Counted from the first letter of the stretch, positions 16,913-27,558 are shown. The stretch: 64,000 nucleotides of DNA from Saccharopolyspora flava (GCF_900116135.1 NZ_FOZX01000002.1:62001-126000); one strand, 5' to 3'. Notes: a model not told the origin generated them from the sequence alone. Numbers and translations are program-made.

Positions 16913-19066
16913 GTGCCCACCTCTGTCCCGCGCTGGTCCGACCCGGTCGCGTTCGAGTCCGATGACGCCGACGAGCTCCCGCCGGAGATCGCCGCCGACC
17001 TGGAGCGGGCGAGCCGGGCGGGCGGCGACGAGCCGAAGCTCCCGCTGGCCAAGGCGCGCAAGGACATCCCCGATCTCGCGACCCTGATGAAGGTGGCCGT
17101 GGAGGCCGTCGGTGGGGTGCCGCGCGAGGGCCAGGCGCGGATGGCCGAGGCCGTGCAGCACACCATCACCACCGGCCAGCACCTCGCGGTGCAGGCGGGC
17201 ACCGGCACCGGCAAGTCGCTGGCCTACCTGGTCCCGGCGATCCGGCACGCCGTCGCCGACGGCACGACCGTGGTCGTGTCCACCGCGACGATCGCGCTGC
17301 AGCGCCAGCTCGTCGACCGCGACCTGCCTCGGCTGTCCGACGCGCTGGCCGAAACCCTCGGCCGCAGGCCGACTTTCGCGATCCTCAAGGGCCGCCGCAA
17401 CTACCTGTGCCTGAACCGGATCCACGGCAACGCCCCGTCGGAGCCGGAGGAGGACGCGCTGTTCGACGCCTTCGCCGCCTCAGCCCTGGAACGCCAGGTG
17501 CAGCGGGTGCAGGAGTGGGCCACCGAGACCGAGACGGGCGACCGCGACGAGCTGGTGCCGGGCGTGACCGACCAGGCGTGGCGGCAGCTGTCGGTGACCG
17601 CCAAGGAGTGCCTGGGCGTGCACCGCTGCCCGGTGGGCACCGACTGCTTCGCCGAGCGCGCCCGCGCCGAGGCCGGCCGGGCCGACATCGTGGTCACCAA
17701 CCACGCGCTGCTGGCGATCGACGCCCTCGACGACCGGCCGGTGCTGCCCGAGCACGACGTGGTGCTGGTCGACGAGGCCCACGACCTGGTCGACCGGGTC
17801 ACCTCGGCCGCCACCGGCGAGCTCACCGCCGGGTCGGTGAAGCTGGCCGCGCGCCGCTGCGGCCGGGCCGTCGACGAGGAGACCGCCGACCGCCTCGACG
17901 AGGCCGCCGAGGGCCTGGAGCTGGTGCTGGAGGACGCCTCCCCCGGCAGGCTCGAAGAGCTGCCGGAAGCCCTGGGCGGGGCGCTGACGGTGGTCCGCGA
18001 CGCGGCCTGGGCGTGCATCTCCGCGCTGGGCCCGGAGCGCAAGGAGGACGTCGAGGGCAGCACCGCCCGCAAGCTCGCGCACGCGCTCACCGAGGACGTG
18101 CACGACACGGCGGTCCGGCTGCTGGAGGCCTTCGGCGGCGACCAGCAGCACGACGTCGTGTGGGTCTCCTCCGAGACGAACCGCCCGAAGGCGGTGCGGG
18201 TGGCGCCGATCGGCGTCGGCGGGCTGCTGCGCGAGCGGCTGTTCGGCCAGCGCACGACGGTGCTGACCTCGGCGACGCTGTCGCTGGGCGGGACCTTCGA
18301 CACGCTGGCCCGCCAGTGGGGCCTGCCGCCGGAGCAGCAGGTCGAGCAGGCCGCCGGGATGGCCACCGCGAAGGAGGCGCCGTCGGACGGCGGGACGCTG
18401 AAGTGGACCGGTCTGGACGTCGGGTCGCCGTTCGAGCACCAGCGCAGCGGCATCCTCTACATCGCCCGCCACCTGCCGCCGCCGGGCCGCGACGGGCTGC
18501 CGCCGCAGGTGCTCGACGAGATCACCGAGCTGGTGCAGGCCGCCGGTGGCCGGACGCTGGGGCTGTTCTCGTCCCGCCGCGCCGCCGAGCAGGCCGGTGA
18601 GGAGCTGCGCAAGCGGCTGTCGACGCCGGTGCTGTGCCAGGGCGACGACACGACGGCGCTGCTGGTCAAGCGCTTCGCCGAGGACCCGGCGACCTCGCTG
18701 TTCGGCACCCTGTCGCTGTGGCAGGGCGTGGACGTGCCGGGTGAGTCGCTGCAGCTGGTGATCATGGACCGGATCCCGTTCCCGCGCCCCGACGACCCGC
18801 TGGCCTCGGCCCGCCAGCAGCGGATCTCCGAGCACGGCGGCAACGGCTTCATCACCGTCGCGGGCACGCACGCCGCGCTGCTGCTCGCGCAGGGCGCGGG
18901 ACGGCTGCTGCGCTCGCCGAACGACCGGGGCGTGATCGCGGTGCTGGACCCGAGGCTGTCGACCGCGCGCTACGGCGGTTTCCTGCGGGCGTCGCTGCCG
19001 CCGTTCTGGACCACGCACGACCCCGAGGTGGTGCGCGGGGCGCTGAAACGCCTCACCTCCGGTTGA
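16913..19066 (+). CDS. DinG/XPD-family ATP-dependent DNA helicase
   Basis: 717-residue superfamily 2 iron-sulfur helicase. Walker A is QAGTGTGKSLAYL (about residue 98), Walker B/DEAH is VDEAHDLVD, and motif VI lies in the C-terminal QGAGRLLRSPNDRGVIAVLD. Four cysteines between motifs I and II (YLCLNRI, AKECLGVHRCPVGTDC) fit the 4Fe-4S cluster domain. WQGVDVPGESL matches the motif V region. Relatives unwind R-loops, forks and damaged DNA. The GTG start follows a -10 box directly. It is a single gene, followed by the bioY operon after a 97-base gap. Confidence 0.92.
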   Translation: MPTSVPRWSDPVAFESDDADELPPEIAADLERASRAGGDEPKLPLAKARKDIPDLATLMKVAVEAVGGVPREGQARMAEAVQHTITTGQHLAVQAGTGTGKSLAYLVPAIRHAVADGTTVVVSTATIALQRQLVDRDLPRLSDALAETLGRRPTFAILKGRRNYLCLNRIHGNAPSEPEEDALFDAFAASALERQVQRVQEWATETETGDRDELVPGVTDQAWRQLSVTAKECLGVHRCPVGTDCFAERARAEAGRADIVVTNHALLAIDALDDRPVLPEHDVVLVDEAHDLVDRVTSAATGELTAGSVKLAARRCGRAVDEETADRLDEAAEGLELVLEDASPGRLEELPEALGGALTVVRDAAWACISALGPERKEDVEGSTARKLAHALTEDVHDTAVRLLEAFGGDQQHDVVWVSSETNRPKAVRVAPIGVGGLLRERLFGQRTTVLTSATLSLGGTFDTLARQWGLPPEQQVEQAAGMATAKEAPSDGGTLKWTGLDVGSPFEHQRSGILYIARHLPPPGRDGLPPQVLDEITELVQAAGGRTLGLFSSRRAAEQAGEELRKRLSTPVLCQGDDTTALLVKRFAEDPATSLFGTLSLWQGVDVPGESLQLVIMDRIPFPRPDDPLASARQQRISEHGGNGFITVAGTHAALLLAQGAGRLLRSPNDRGVIAVLDPRLSTARYGGFLRASLPPFWTTHDPEVVRGALKRLTSG

Positions 19067-19163
19067 GGCGGCCCGAGGTAAAACTGCCCACATCCGCTCC
19101 CGCGTCCCGCTCGCCTGCGGGTAGGTTCATCCGGTCGCCGACCTCGACTTCTGGGAGTCCGCT

Positions 19164-19742
19164 GTGTCCGAACGCCCGTCCTCGCCGGCCGCGAACCTGG
19201 CGCGCACCGTGGTGTTCGCCGCTTTCATCGCCGTCCTCGGGATCTTCCCGGGCTTCTACCTCGCGGGCGCGGCCGTGCCGGTGGTGCTGCAGAACGCGGG
19301 GCCGCTGCTGGCGGGCAGCCTGCTGGGCGCCCGGCGCGGGACCGCGTCGGTGCTGCTGTTCGTGGCGCTGACCGCGATCGGACTGCCGCTGCTGTCCGGT
19401 GGTCGCGGCGGCATCGCCCCGTTCGTGGGACCCAGCGGTGGTTTCCTGCTGGGCTGGATCCTGTCCGCGCTGGTCGTGGGCCTGATCGTGCAGCGCTCGG
19501 CCAAGCCCGGCATCGGTGTCCTGCTGCTGGCCAACCTCGCGGGCGTGGCCGCCGACTACCTGATCGGCATCCCGTTCTGGGGCGCGATGATCGGCGACCT
19601 GCCCTCGGCGGCGGTGCAGTCGCTGGTGTTCCTGCCGGGTGACGCGGTGAAGCTGGTGGCGGTGTCGCTGATCGCGGTGGCCGTGCACCGGGCGGTGCCG
19701 CAGGCGTTGACCGGTGCGGCGCGGCGGCCCGCCGAGGGCTGA
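19164..19742 (+). CDS. bioY: BioY, biotin-specific S component of an ECF transporter
   Basis: 192-residue protein with about six hydrophobic helices. IPGFYLAGAAVPVVLQNAGPLLAG, LLGARRGTASVLLFVALTAIGLP and FVGPSGGFLLGW are the BioY signature. VFLPGDAVKLVAVSLIAVAVHRA closes it. The GTG start at 19164 follows GGGAGTCC. It heads a tight operon with an acyl-CoA ligase, a thiolase-like protein, and the ATPase and T component (bioM, bioN), so a complete BioMNY importer is encoded. Confidence 0.93.
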   Translation: MSERPSSPAANLARTVVFAAFIAVLGIFPGFYLAGAAVPVVLQNAGPLLAGSLLGARRGTASVLLFVALTAIGLPLLSGGRGGIAPFVGPSGGFLLGWILSALVVGLIVQRSAKPGIGVLLLANLAGVAADYLIGIPFWGAMIGDLPSAAVQSLVFLPGDAVKLVAVSLIAVAVHRAVPQALTGAARRPAEG

Positions 19743-19743
19743 C

Positions 19744-21009
19744 GTGCTGCCGATCCTGGGACGCACCCCCTCCTCCGGCGTCGACGGCCTGTCCGGCCCG
19801 GAGCTGGCCGAGGCCGCGCACCGGGTCGCCCGCCGGTTGCCGCCGGGGTCGCGGGTGGCGATCTCGGGGTCGGACGAGACCGCCCGGCTGATCGCCTTCC
19901 TGGGCGCTGACCTGGCCGGATGCGCTTCGCTGCTGGTCGATCCGGACTGGCCGGACCCGGCGGCGGTGCTCGACGACGCCCGCCCGGACGTGCACCTCGA
20001 CGCCGACGCCCCGCTGGGCGAGGACCTGGGCACCGAGGTGCCGGTGGGCGACGAGTCGACCCGCTTCTACCTGCCCACGACCTCGGGCAGCACGGGACGT
20101 CCGAAGGTGCTGGTGCGCTCGCGCGGCTCGTGGCTGCGCAGCTTCGCCGCGCTGGGCGTGCCGCTCGACGTCCGCGACCGGGTGCTGATCCCGGGTCCGC
20201 TGAGCTCGTCGCTGTTCCTGTTCGGCGCGCTGCACGCCCTGCACTCGGGCGCCGACCTGCGTCTTCTGGGCCGCTGGTCGGCTCGGGCGGCGGCGGAGGC
20301 GGCGCGCGAGGCGACCGTGGTGCACCTGGTTCCCGCCCAGCTGTCGGCGCTGCTCGCGGTGCTGGAGCACGAGGGCGGCGAGTCGGCGCTGCGGCTGGTG
20401 ATCTGCGGTGGCGCGAAGGTCGACCCGGTGCTGGAGGAGCGCCTGGCCAAGGCGATCCCGGGATGCCGCCTGGTCGAGTACTACGGCTCGGCGGAGCAGT
20501 CGCTGATCGCGGTCCGGCACGACGAGCGGCTGATGCCGGTGGTCGACGTGGAAGTCACCGGCGGGCTGCTGCGGGTGCGCTCCGACCTGGCCTTCGACGG
20601 CTACCTGGAGCGCGGTGCACTCGTCCCCGCCACCGCCGACGGGACCGGCGACCGCGCGGTCCAGCACCCCGACGGCTCGCTGGAGGTCCTCGGCCGCGCG
20701 GGAGCGGTGATCGACACCGGTGCCCGGCTGGTGGCGGCGGAGGCCGTGGAGTCGGTGCTGCGCGAGGTCGACGGCGTGCGGGACGTGGTCGTGGCCGCCA
20801 CCCCGCACCCGCGGTTCGGGGAGCTGGTCACGGCCGTCGTCGAAGGCGACGTCCCGGTCCGGGCGCTGCGCGCCCACGCCCGCGCGAGGCTGCACCCGGC
20901 CGATCGCCCGCGCCGCTGGCTCAGCGCGGACGCGCTGCCCCGCACGTCCTCCGGCAAACCCGCCCGCGCTCTGATCGCCGAGCGGCTGAGCAGCGGAGAT
21001 CCGCTGTGA
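19744..21009 (+). CDS. AMP-forming acyl-CoA ligase in the biotin-uptake operon (YhfT-like context)
   Basis: 421-residue member of the ANL superfamily, shorter than typical acyl-CoA synthetases (about 500). The AMP-binding P-loop TTSGSTGRPKVLVRS is present, with VEYYGSAEQSLIAV and, near the end, the catalytic-lysine loop PRTSSGKPARAL. The GTG start lies one base after the bioY stop. Bacillus subtilis places a comparable ligase and thiolase (yhfT, yhfS) behind a bioY paralogue under BirA control, so a role in making or using a pimelate/biotin-related acyl-CoA is plausible; the substrate is unknown. Confidence 0.82.
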   Translation: MLPILGRTPSSGVDGLSGPELAEAAHRVARRLPPGSRVAISGSDETARLIAFLGADLAGCASLLVDPDWPDPAAVLDDARPDVHLDADAPLGEDLGTEVPVGDESTRFYLPTTSGSTGRPKVLVRSRGSWLRSFAALGVPLDVRDRVLIPGPLSSSLFLFGALHALHSGADLRLLGRWSARAAAEAAREATVVHLVPAQLSALLAVLEHEGGESALRLVICGGAKVDPVLEERLAKAIPGCRLVEYYGSAEQSLIAVRHDERLMPVVDVEVTGGLLRVRSDLAFDGYLERGALVPATADGTGDRAVQHPDGSLEVLGRAGAVIDTGARLVAAEAVESVLREVDGVRDVVVAATPHPRFGELVTAVVEGDVPVRALRAHARARLHPADRPRRWLSADALPRTSSGKPARALIAERLSSGDPL

Positions 21010-22115
21010 CCCCGGTGATCATCGCGGCCCGGCGCTCCCCGATCGGCGAGGCGGGCGGGATCCTGCGCGACGTGGAGGCCGACCGGCTGGCGGCCCCGGT
21101 GCTGCGCGCGGTGCTCGACGACGCCGGGGTCGAGCGGGTCGACGACGTGCTGCTGGGCAACGTCCTCGGTCCGGGCGGCAACCCCGCCCGGGTCGCCGCG
21201 CTGCGCGCCGGGCTCGGCGAGTCGGTCCCGGGCATGACGCTCGACCGGCAGTGCGCCAGCGGCCTGTCGGCGATCACCACCGCCGCCGCGATGCTCACCG
21301 GCGACGAGGTCTTCCTGGCCGGAGGCGTGGAGAGCCCGTCCACGGCGCCGTGGCGGGCGTGGCGGCCGCGCACCGCGACCGAGCCGCCGCGCTTCTACCA
21401 GCGCGCCCCGTTCGCCCCCGCCGAGATCGGCGACCCGGACATGGGTCCGGCGGCCGACCTGGTCGCCGCCGAGGCCGGGATCGGCCGGCAGCGCCAGGAC
21501 GCCTTCGCCGCCCGCAGCCACGCCCGCGCGGTCGCCGCCCAGGACGCGGGCCGCTTCGACGAGGAGCTGGTCCCGATCGGCTCGGCCACCCGGGACCAGC
21601 GGCCCCGCCGCGGCTTCACCCCGGACCGACTCGCCCGCTTCCGGCCCGCGTTCACCGACGGCGGGACGGCGACGGCGGCGAACTCGTGCGGCATCAGCGA
21701 CGGCGCGGCGGCGGTGCTGGTCACCAGCGAGCGGCGGCGCGCGAAACTGGGGGTGCCGGGCCTGCGGCTGGTCGGCGCGCGGACCTCGGCGGTGGATCCG
21801 AACCGGCTGGGGCTGGGCGCGGTCCCGGCGATGCGCGCGCTGTGCGAGCAGCAGGCGCCCGGGGTCGTGGAGTTCAACGAGGCCTTCGCCGGGCAGGCCC
21901 TGGCGTGCCTGGACGCGGCCGGGCTCGACGAGGAGCTGGCCGGGCCGGACGGCGGCGCGATCGCGCTCGGGCACCCGTGGGGCGCGTCCGGCGCGGTGCT
22001 GGTGGTGCGGTTGTTCAGCCGGATGGTGCGGCAGGACGGGCCGCGCTTCGGCCTGGCGGCGCTGTCCTCCGGCGGCGGGCTGGGTGTGGCGACGATGTGG
22101 GAGCGAGTGGGTTGA
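21006..22115 (+). CDS. Thiolase-like protein lacking the second catalytic cysteine
   Basis: 369-residue thiolase-fold protein. The acyl-accepting Cys83 (DRQCASGL), Asn291 (EFNEAFAGQ) and His323 (LGHPWGASG) are present. The C-terminal CxGGG motif, which carries the general-base cysteine, reads LSSGGGLG (Ser354). It may therefore be a degradative/transfer variant or have altered chemistry. It overlaps the upstream ligase by 4 bp (GTGA) and the downstream bioM by 4 bp, so it is firmly part of the operon. It resembles the ligase-thiolase pair behind bioY in Bacillus. Confidence 0.82.
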   Translation: MTPVIIAARRSPIGEAGGILRDVEADRLAAPVLRAVLDDAGVERVDDVLLGNVLGPGGNPARVAALRAGLGESVPGMTLDRQCASGLSAITTAAAMLTGDEVFLAGGVESPSTAPWRAWRPRTATEPPRFYQRAPFAPAEIGDPDMGPAADLVAAEAGIGRQRQDAFAARSHARAVAAQDAGRFDEELVPIGSATRDQRPRRGFTPDRLARFRPAFTDGGTATAANSCGISDGAAAVLVTSERRRAKLGVPGLRLVGARTSAVDPNRLGLGAVPAMRALCEQQAPGVVEFNEAFAGQALACLDAAGLDEELAGPDGGAIALGHPWGASGAVLVVRLFSRMVRQDGPRFGLAALSSGGGLGVATMWERVG

Positions 22116-22786
22116 TCGAGTTCGAGGGCGTCGGGCACAGCTACGACGAGCGCACCGTGCTGGACGGCGTGGACCTGCGGATCCCGGAGCGGCGGGTCGC
22201 GTTCGTCGGCGCCAACGGCTCCGGCAAGTCCACGCTGGCCCGGATGATCAACGGTCTGGTGCGCCCGAGCCGCGGCCGGGTCGTGGTCGACGGGCTCGAC
22301 GTGGCCCGCTCCGGCCGCGAGGTCCGGCGTCGCGTCGGGTTCGTGTTCACCCACCCCGACAGCCAGATCGTCATGCCCACCGCGGGCGAGGACGTCGCGT
22401 TCTCGCTGCGCAAGCAGGGCCTGTCGAAGTCGGATCGGCAGCGGCGCGCGGTCGAGGTGCTGGCCCGCCACGGCCTCGACGGCTACGCCGAGCACCCGGC
22501 GCACCAGCTCTCCGGCGGCCAGAAGCAGCTGCTGGCGCTGTGCTCGATGCTGGTGCTGGAACCGGATGTGCTGGTCTGCGACGAGCCGACGACGCTGCTG
22601 GACCTGCGCAACAAGCGGCACTTCGCCGAGGTCCTGTCCGGGCTGGAGCAGCAGGTCGTGCTGGTCACCCACGACCTGGACCTGCTCGGCGACTTCGACC
22701 GGGTGATCGTGCTCGACCGGGGCCGGGTCGTCGCCGACGACGTGCCGGAGGCAGCGGTCGGCTTCTACCGGGAGCTGGTCGGGTGA
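22112..22786 (+). CDS. bioM: BioM, ECF transporter ATPase (A component)
   Basis: 224-residue ABC ATPase energising BioY. Walker A GANGSGKST starts at residue 33, the Q-loop is in FTHPDSQIVMPT, the ABC signature is LSGGQKQ, and Walker B is VLVCDEP with the switch His in LVTHDLD. The only start consistent with the thiolase stop is a TTG at 22112 (LIEFEGVGHSY), overlapping by 4 bp. This rare start codon suggests expression depends on upstream translation. Followed by bioN with another 4-bp overlap. Confidence 0.93.
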   Translation: MIEFEGVGHSYDERTVLDGVDLRIPERRVAFVGANGSGKSTLARMINGLVRPSRGRVVVDGLDVARSGREVRRRVGFVFTHPDSQIVMPTAGEDVAFSLRKQGLSKSDRQRRAVEVLARHGLDGYAEHPAHQLSGGQKQLLALCSMLVLEPDVLVCDEPTTLLDLRNKRHFAEVLSGLEQQVVLVTHDLDLLGDFDRVIVLDRGRVVADDVPEAAVGFYRELVG

Positions 22787-23388
22787 ACCCGCTGGGCCTC
22801 TACGAACCGGACACCAGCCCGCTGCACCGGCTCGGCGCGGGCTGGAAGCTGGCGGCGCTGCTGGTGTTCGCGGTCGTCACGTTCCTGCTCAGCGGACCGG
22901 TCGCGTTGGGGGCGTGCGTCGTGGTGGCGGCGCTGGGCTACGCGGTCGCGCGGATCCCGCTCCGCCGCGTCCGGCAGCTCGCCCGGGTGCTGCTCCCGCT
23001 GGTCGCGGTGGTCTTCCTGCTCCAGTGGTGGATGCTCGACCTCACCCGCGCAGAGACGATCAGCCTCCGCCTGCTCGCCACCCTCGCCGCCGCGAACCTG
23101 TTCACCCTGGTCACCAGGGTCGACGACCTCGTCTCGTCGGTGGAGCGGGCGCTGACCCCGTTCGCCCGCTTCGGCATCCGCCCCGACCGCGTCGGCCTGC
23201 TCGTCGGCCTCACGGTCCAAGCCATCGCCACCCTCTCCACCATCGCCACCCAGGTCAGAGAGGCCCAACGAGCCAGAGCGGCGGAACGCTCCCTACCCGC
23301 CTTCGCCATCCCCTTCCTCGTCAGAACCCTCCGCCACGCAGACGACCTAGGAGAAGCCCTCGCAGCCAGAGGCCTCGACGACGACTGA
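22783..23388 (+). CDS. bioN: BioN, ECF transporter transmembrane T component
   Basis: 201-residue membrane coupling protein. Four to five hydrophobic helices are followed by a cytoplasmic helical region with TQVREAQRARAAE and the terminal AARGLDDD, which match the paired Ala-Arg-Gly coupling motifs of EcfT proteins (the first is ARA here). GTG start at 22783 overlaps bioM by 4 bp. It is the last gene of the operon. Its stop is followed within 21 bases by a large palindromic repeat that may serve as terminator. Confidence 0.9.
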   Translation: MNPLGLYEPDTSPLHRLGAGWKLAALLVFAVVTFLLSGPVALGACVVVAALGYAVARIPLRRVRQLARVLLPLVAVVFLLQWWMLDLTRAETISLRLLATLAAANLFTLVTRVDDLVSSVERALTPFARFGIRPDRVGLLVGLTVQAIATLSTIATQVREAQRARAAERSLPAFAIPFLVRTLRHADDLGEALAARGLDDD

Positions 23389-23408
23389 CCACCCCGTGCG
23401 GTCCCGTG

Positions 23409-23454
23409 TTCGTGGGTGGGGGAAGTTTTCATGAAAACTTCCCGCACCCACGAA
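23409..23454. repeat. AGTTTTCATGAAAACT palindromic element, copy 1
   Basis: Near-perfect 46-base inverted repeat. The core palindrome is at 23424-23439, and the outer arms TTCGTGGGTG at 23409-23418 pair with 23445-23454. It lies 21 bases after the bioN stop. Its size and self-complementarity would form a very stable hairpin in RNA. Confidence 0.9.
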
Positions 23455-23532
23455 CCGGGAACCGAAACCCGGAACACGAAACTCGTGATCTCTCAAGGGT
23501 TTTGGATTTGAAGACCCTTCAAGGGGGTTGTG

Positions 23533-23570
23533 TCGTGGGGTGGGACAGTTTTCATGAAAACTGCGCTCAC
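23533..23570. repeat. AGTTTTCATGAAAACT palindromic element, copy 2
   Basis: Core at 23547-23562, with the left flank TCGTGGGGTGGGAC typical of the family and a shorter, imperfect right arm that reaches into the stop codon of the neighbouring minus-strand gene. Together with copy 1 it fills the 178-base gap between convergent genes. Confidence 0.88.
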
Positions 23571-24388
23571 GAGGGCCACTGGGCGAGGACCGTGACCGTG
23601 CCAGGGTCGACCTCGGTGAAGCCCGCGTCGCGGACCATCGCGACCCGGGACTTGCGCCAGGCCGTCTCCGGGTCGTCGCCGGGGTGGAGGTCGGCCCACG
23701 TGTCCGGGGACGCCTGGCGAACCGCGCTGGGGTAGCCGTCGGAGGCCCAGCGCCGCAGGTCCTCGTCGAGGCCTTCGCCGTGCAGCTGAGCGGCGAGGAT
23801 CATCGTCGCGTGTCCGACCTGGGCGGCGGACTTGCCCGCGCTCATCGGGACGTCGGGGTTGAGCCACAGGACCGGGACGCCGTCCGGGACCGGGCCGGGC
23901 TCGTCGGGTTCGAGCTCGCTGCCGGAGATCTGCAGGCGGCTGAGCTCCTTGGGCATGTCGGCGACCCGCATCGGCAGCAGGGCGCGGACCTCGGCCCCGC
24001 CGACCTCGACGGTGATGCCGGGCAGCGCCTGCACCGCCTCCCAGTGCGCGCCCCGGGCGCGGCGGGTGACCTTGCGGATGCGGCCGGAGATCCAGCCGTG
24101 CATCGCCTCGTGCCACTCCCCCGCCGGATCCTCTTCCGTCGCGGGGGCGCAGCGCTCGTCGAGGCAGACCGCGAGCGCGGCCGCGGCGGCGGCCTCCAGC
24201 AACGCCGTGCGGGCCGGTGGCTCGCGGCGCTCGATGCGCAGCACCATCGGCATCAGCACGACGTTGTCGGGGTCCTCGTCGGAGGTGTCCGCGGTGGCCT
24301 CGCCGGGCAGGGCGAGCCACTGGGCGTAGCGGGAGACGAGCGGGTCGAGCACGGAAAGCGGTAGCACGTCTCGCTCAACTCCCGCCAC
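23567..24388 (-). CDS. Pth2-like peptidyl-tRNA hydrolase domain protein
   Basis: 273 residues. The C-terminal half has the PTH2 fold pattern: VLWLNPDVPMSAGKSAAQVGHATMIL, where the conserved Lys-x-x-A-x-x-x-H motif binds tRNA, and then RVAMVRDAGFTEVDPGTVTVLA. The N-terminal 130 residues carry an unassigned region rich in Ala and Glu. Relatives in actinobacteria are annotated as aminoacyl- or peptidyl-tRNA hydrolases; activity is inferred. GTG 24388 is used; a GTG seven codons later (MLPLSVLDPL), better placed after GGGAG, is an alternative. It follows serB with an 18-base gap, the same strand. Confidence 0.7.
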   Translation of the reverse strand: MAGVERDVLPLSVLDPLVSRYAQWLALPGEATADTSDEDPDNVVLMPMVLRIERREPPARTALLEAAAAAALAVCLDERCAPATEEDPAGEWHEAMHGWISGRIRKVTRRARGAHWEAVQALPGITVEVGGAEVRALLPMRVADMPKELSRLQISGSELEPDEPGPVPDGVPVLWLNPDVPMSAGKSAAQVGHATMILAAQLHGEGLDEDLRRWASDGYPSAVRQASPDTWADLHPGDDPETAWRKSRVAMVRDAGFTEVDPGTVTVLAQWPS

Positions 24389-24406
24389 GCCGTCGGTGTT
24401 CCGGCA

Positions 24407-25651
<1,245 letters not shown>

Positions 25652-25680
25652 CTACCCGAGAAAGTGGTCACGAACGCAAC

Positions 25681-25711
25681 GAGCCCCGGCGGGAAAAACC
25701 CGCCGGGGCTC
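25681..25711 (-). terminator. Terminator downstream of ctaD
   Basis: Perfect 13-bp stem GAGCCCCGGCGGG with an AAAAA loop, between the 3' end of ctaD and the start of serB (both minus strand). Confidence 0.8.
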
Positions 25712-25767
25712 GCCGTCGAGCTAGCCCTACCCTGGCACAGCCGTGCCGCTCGGGGCTATCGACGAAA

Positions 25768-27558
25768 TCACTTCTCGGTGGTGTCGTCCCGATCCGAGTC
25801 GTCCTTGGTCTTGGGCGGTTGAGTCAGGGTGGCGGTACCGCCGGCGCCTTCCTCGTGCTTGTGGGCCAAGGTCTTGCCGGTGAGCGACAGGTGCGCCTCG
25901 AGCCGCATCCGCTCGGAGATGTGCGGGTAGTGCAGCTCGAACGCCGGGCGCTCGGAGCGGATCCGCGGCAGCTCCTTGAAGTTGTGCCGCGGCGGCGGGC
26001 AGGAGGTCGCCCACTCCAGGGAGTTGCCGTAGCCCCACGGGTCGTCGACCTCGGCGACCTCGCCGTACCGGTAGCTCTTGAAGATGTTGTACAGGAACGG
26101 GAGCATCGAGGCGCCCAGGATGAACGCGCCGATCGTGGAGATCGTGTTCAGCGTGGTGAAGCCGTCGGACTCCAGGTAGTCGGCGTACCGGCGCGGCATG
26201 CCCTCGTTGCCCAGCCAGTGCTGGACCAGGAACGTGCCGTGGAAGCCGATGAAGGTCAGCCAGAAGTGCAGCTTGCCCAGCCGCTCGTCCATCATCCGGC
26301 CCGTCATCTTCGGGAACCAGAAGTAGATGCCGGCGAAGGTGGCGAACACGATCGTGCCGTAGAGCACGTAGTGGAAGTGCGCGACCACGAAGTAGGTGTC
26401 CGAGACGTGGAAGTCGACCGGCGGCATGGCCAGCAGGACACCGGTGAGACCACCGAAGAGGAAGGTGACCAGGAAGCCGACCGAGAAGATCATCGGCGTC
26501 TCGAAGGTCAGCTGACCCTTCCACATGGTGCCGATCCAGTTGAAGAACTTCACACCGGTCGGGACCGCGATCAGGAACGTGGTGAACGCGAAGAACGGCA
26601 GCAGCACGGCGCCGGTGGCGTACATGTGGTGCGCCCAGACGACGACCGACAGCGCGGCGATGCCCAGGGTCGCGTAGACCAGGCCGGAGTAGCCGAACAG
26701 CGGCTTGCGGCTGAAGACCGGGAAGATCTCCGAGACGATGCCGAAGAACGGCAGCGCGACGATGTAGACCTCGGGGTGCCCGAAGAACCAGAACAGGTGC
26801 TGCCAGAGGATCACGCCGCCGTTGGCCGGGTCGAAGACGTGGGCACCGAGGTGCCGGTCGGCCATCAGGCCCATCAGGGCGGCGGTCAGGATCGGGAACG
26901 CCATCAGGATCAGCACGCTGGTGACCATGATGTTCCAGGTGAAGATCGGCATCCGGAACATCGTCATGCCCGGCGCGCGCAGGCAGATCACGGTGGTCAG
27001 CATGTTGACCGCACCGAGGATCGTGCCCAGACCGGAGACGGCCAGACCGGCGATCCACATGTCCGCGCCGTGGCCCGGCGAGTGCAGGGCGTCCGACAGC
27101 GGGGTGTAGGCGAACCAGCCGAAGTCGGCGGCGCCACCCGGCAGCAGGAAGCCGCTGACGACCATCAGGCCGCCGAACAGGTAGAGCCAGTACCCGAAGG
27201 CGTTCAACCGCGGGAACGCGACGTCGGGCGAGCCGATCTGCAGCGGAAGGATGTAGTTGGCGAAGCCGAACAGGATCGGGGTCGCGTACAGCAGCAGCAT
27301 CACCGTGCCGTGCATGGTGAACAGCTGGTTGTACTGCTCCTGCGACAGGAACTGAAGCCCCGGAACGGCCAGCTCGCCGCGGATCAGCATCGCCATCAGG
27401 CCGCCGACCAGGAAGAACGCGATCGAGGTGACCAGGTAGAGGATGCCGATTTGCTTGTGGTCCGTGGTGCGGAACATCCGCGCCAGGAACGACCCCTTAA
27501 CCGTTTTGCGCACCGGATAGGGGCGCGTGGCGATCGGCTGTGGCGCGACGGCCGTCAC
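25768..27558 (-). CDS. ctaD: Cytochrome c oxidase subunit I (aa3 type)
   Basis: 596-residue, twelve-helix heme-copper oxidase subunit that reduces oxygen and pumps protons. Heme a ligand region is [11 protein letters not shown]; the CuB/Tyr cross-link region is [15 protein letters not shown]; then [11 protein letters not shown], and heme a3/a ligands in [11 protein letters not shown]. The C-terminal 60 residues are a charged cytoplasmic tail, as in actinobacterial CtaD. GTG 27558 is chosen because GGAGG lies just upstream; longer frames reach far into the promoter region. It is monocistronic, ending in a strong hairpin. Confidence 0.96.
   Translation of the reverse strand: MTAVAPQPIATRPYPVRKTVKGSFLARMFRTTDHKQIGILYLVTSIAFFLVGGLMAMLIRGELAVPGLQFLSQEQYNQLFTMHGTVMLLLYATPILFGFANYILPLQIGSPDVAFPRLNAFGYWLYLFGGLMVVSGFLLPGGAADFGWFAYTPLSDALHSPGHGADMWIAGLAVSGLGTILGAVNMLTTVICLRAPGMTMFRMPIFTWNIMVTSVLILMAFPILTAALMGLMADRHLGAHVFDPANGGVILWQHLFWFFGHPEVYIVALPFFGIVSEIFPVFSRKPLFGYSGLVYATLGIAALSVVVWAHHMYATGAVLLPFFAFTTFLIAVPTGVKFFNWIGTMWKGQLTFETPMIFSVGFLVTFLFGGLTGVLLAMPPVDFHVSDTYFVVAHFHYVLYGTIVFATFAGIYFWFPKMTGRMMDERLGKLHFWLTFIGFHGTFLVQHWLGNEGMPRRYADYLESDGFTTLNTISTIGAFILGASMLPFLYNIFKSYRYGEVAEVDDPWGYGNSLEWATSCPPPRHNFKELPRIRSERPAFELHYPHISERMRLEAHLSLTGKTLAHKHEEGAGGTATLTQPPKTKDDSDRDDTTEK

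Noticed and set aside
23493-24320. Frames containing SFHEN repeats as a conserved peptide family
   Set aside because: The peptide is encoded by the palindrome AGTTTTCATGAAAACT in every copy; these frames are shadows of real genes or intergenic repeats.
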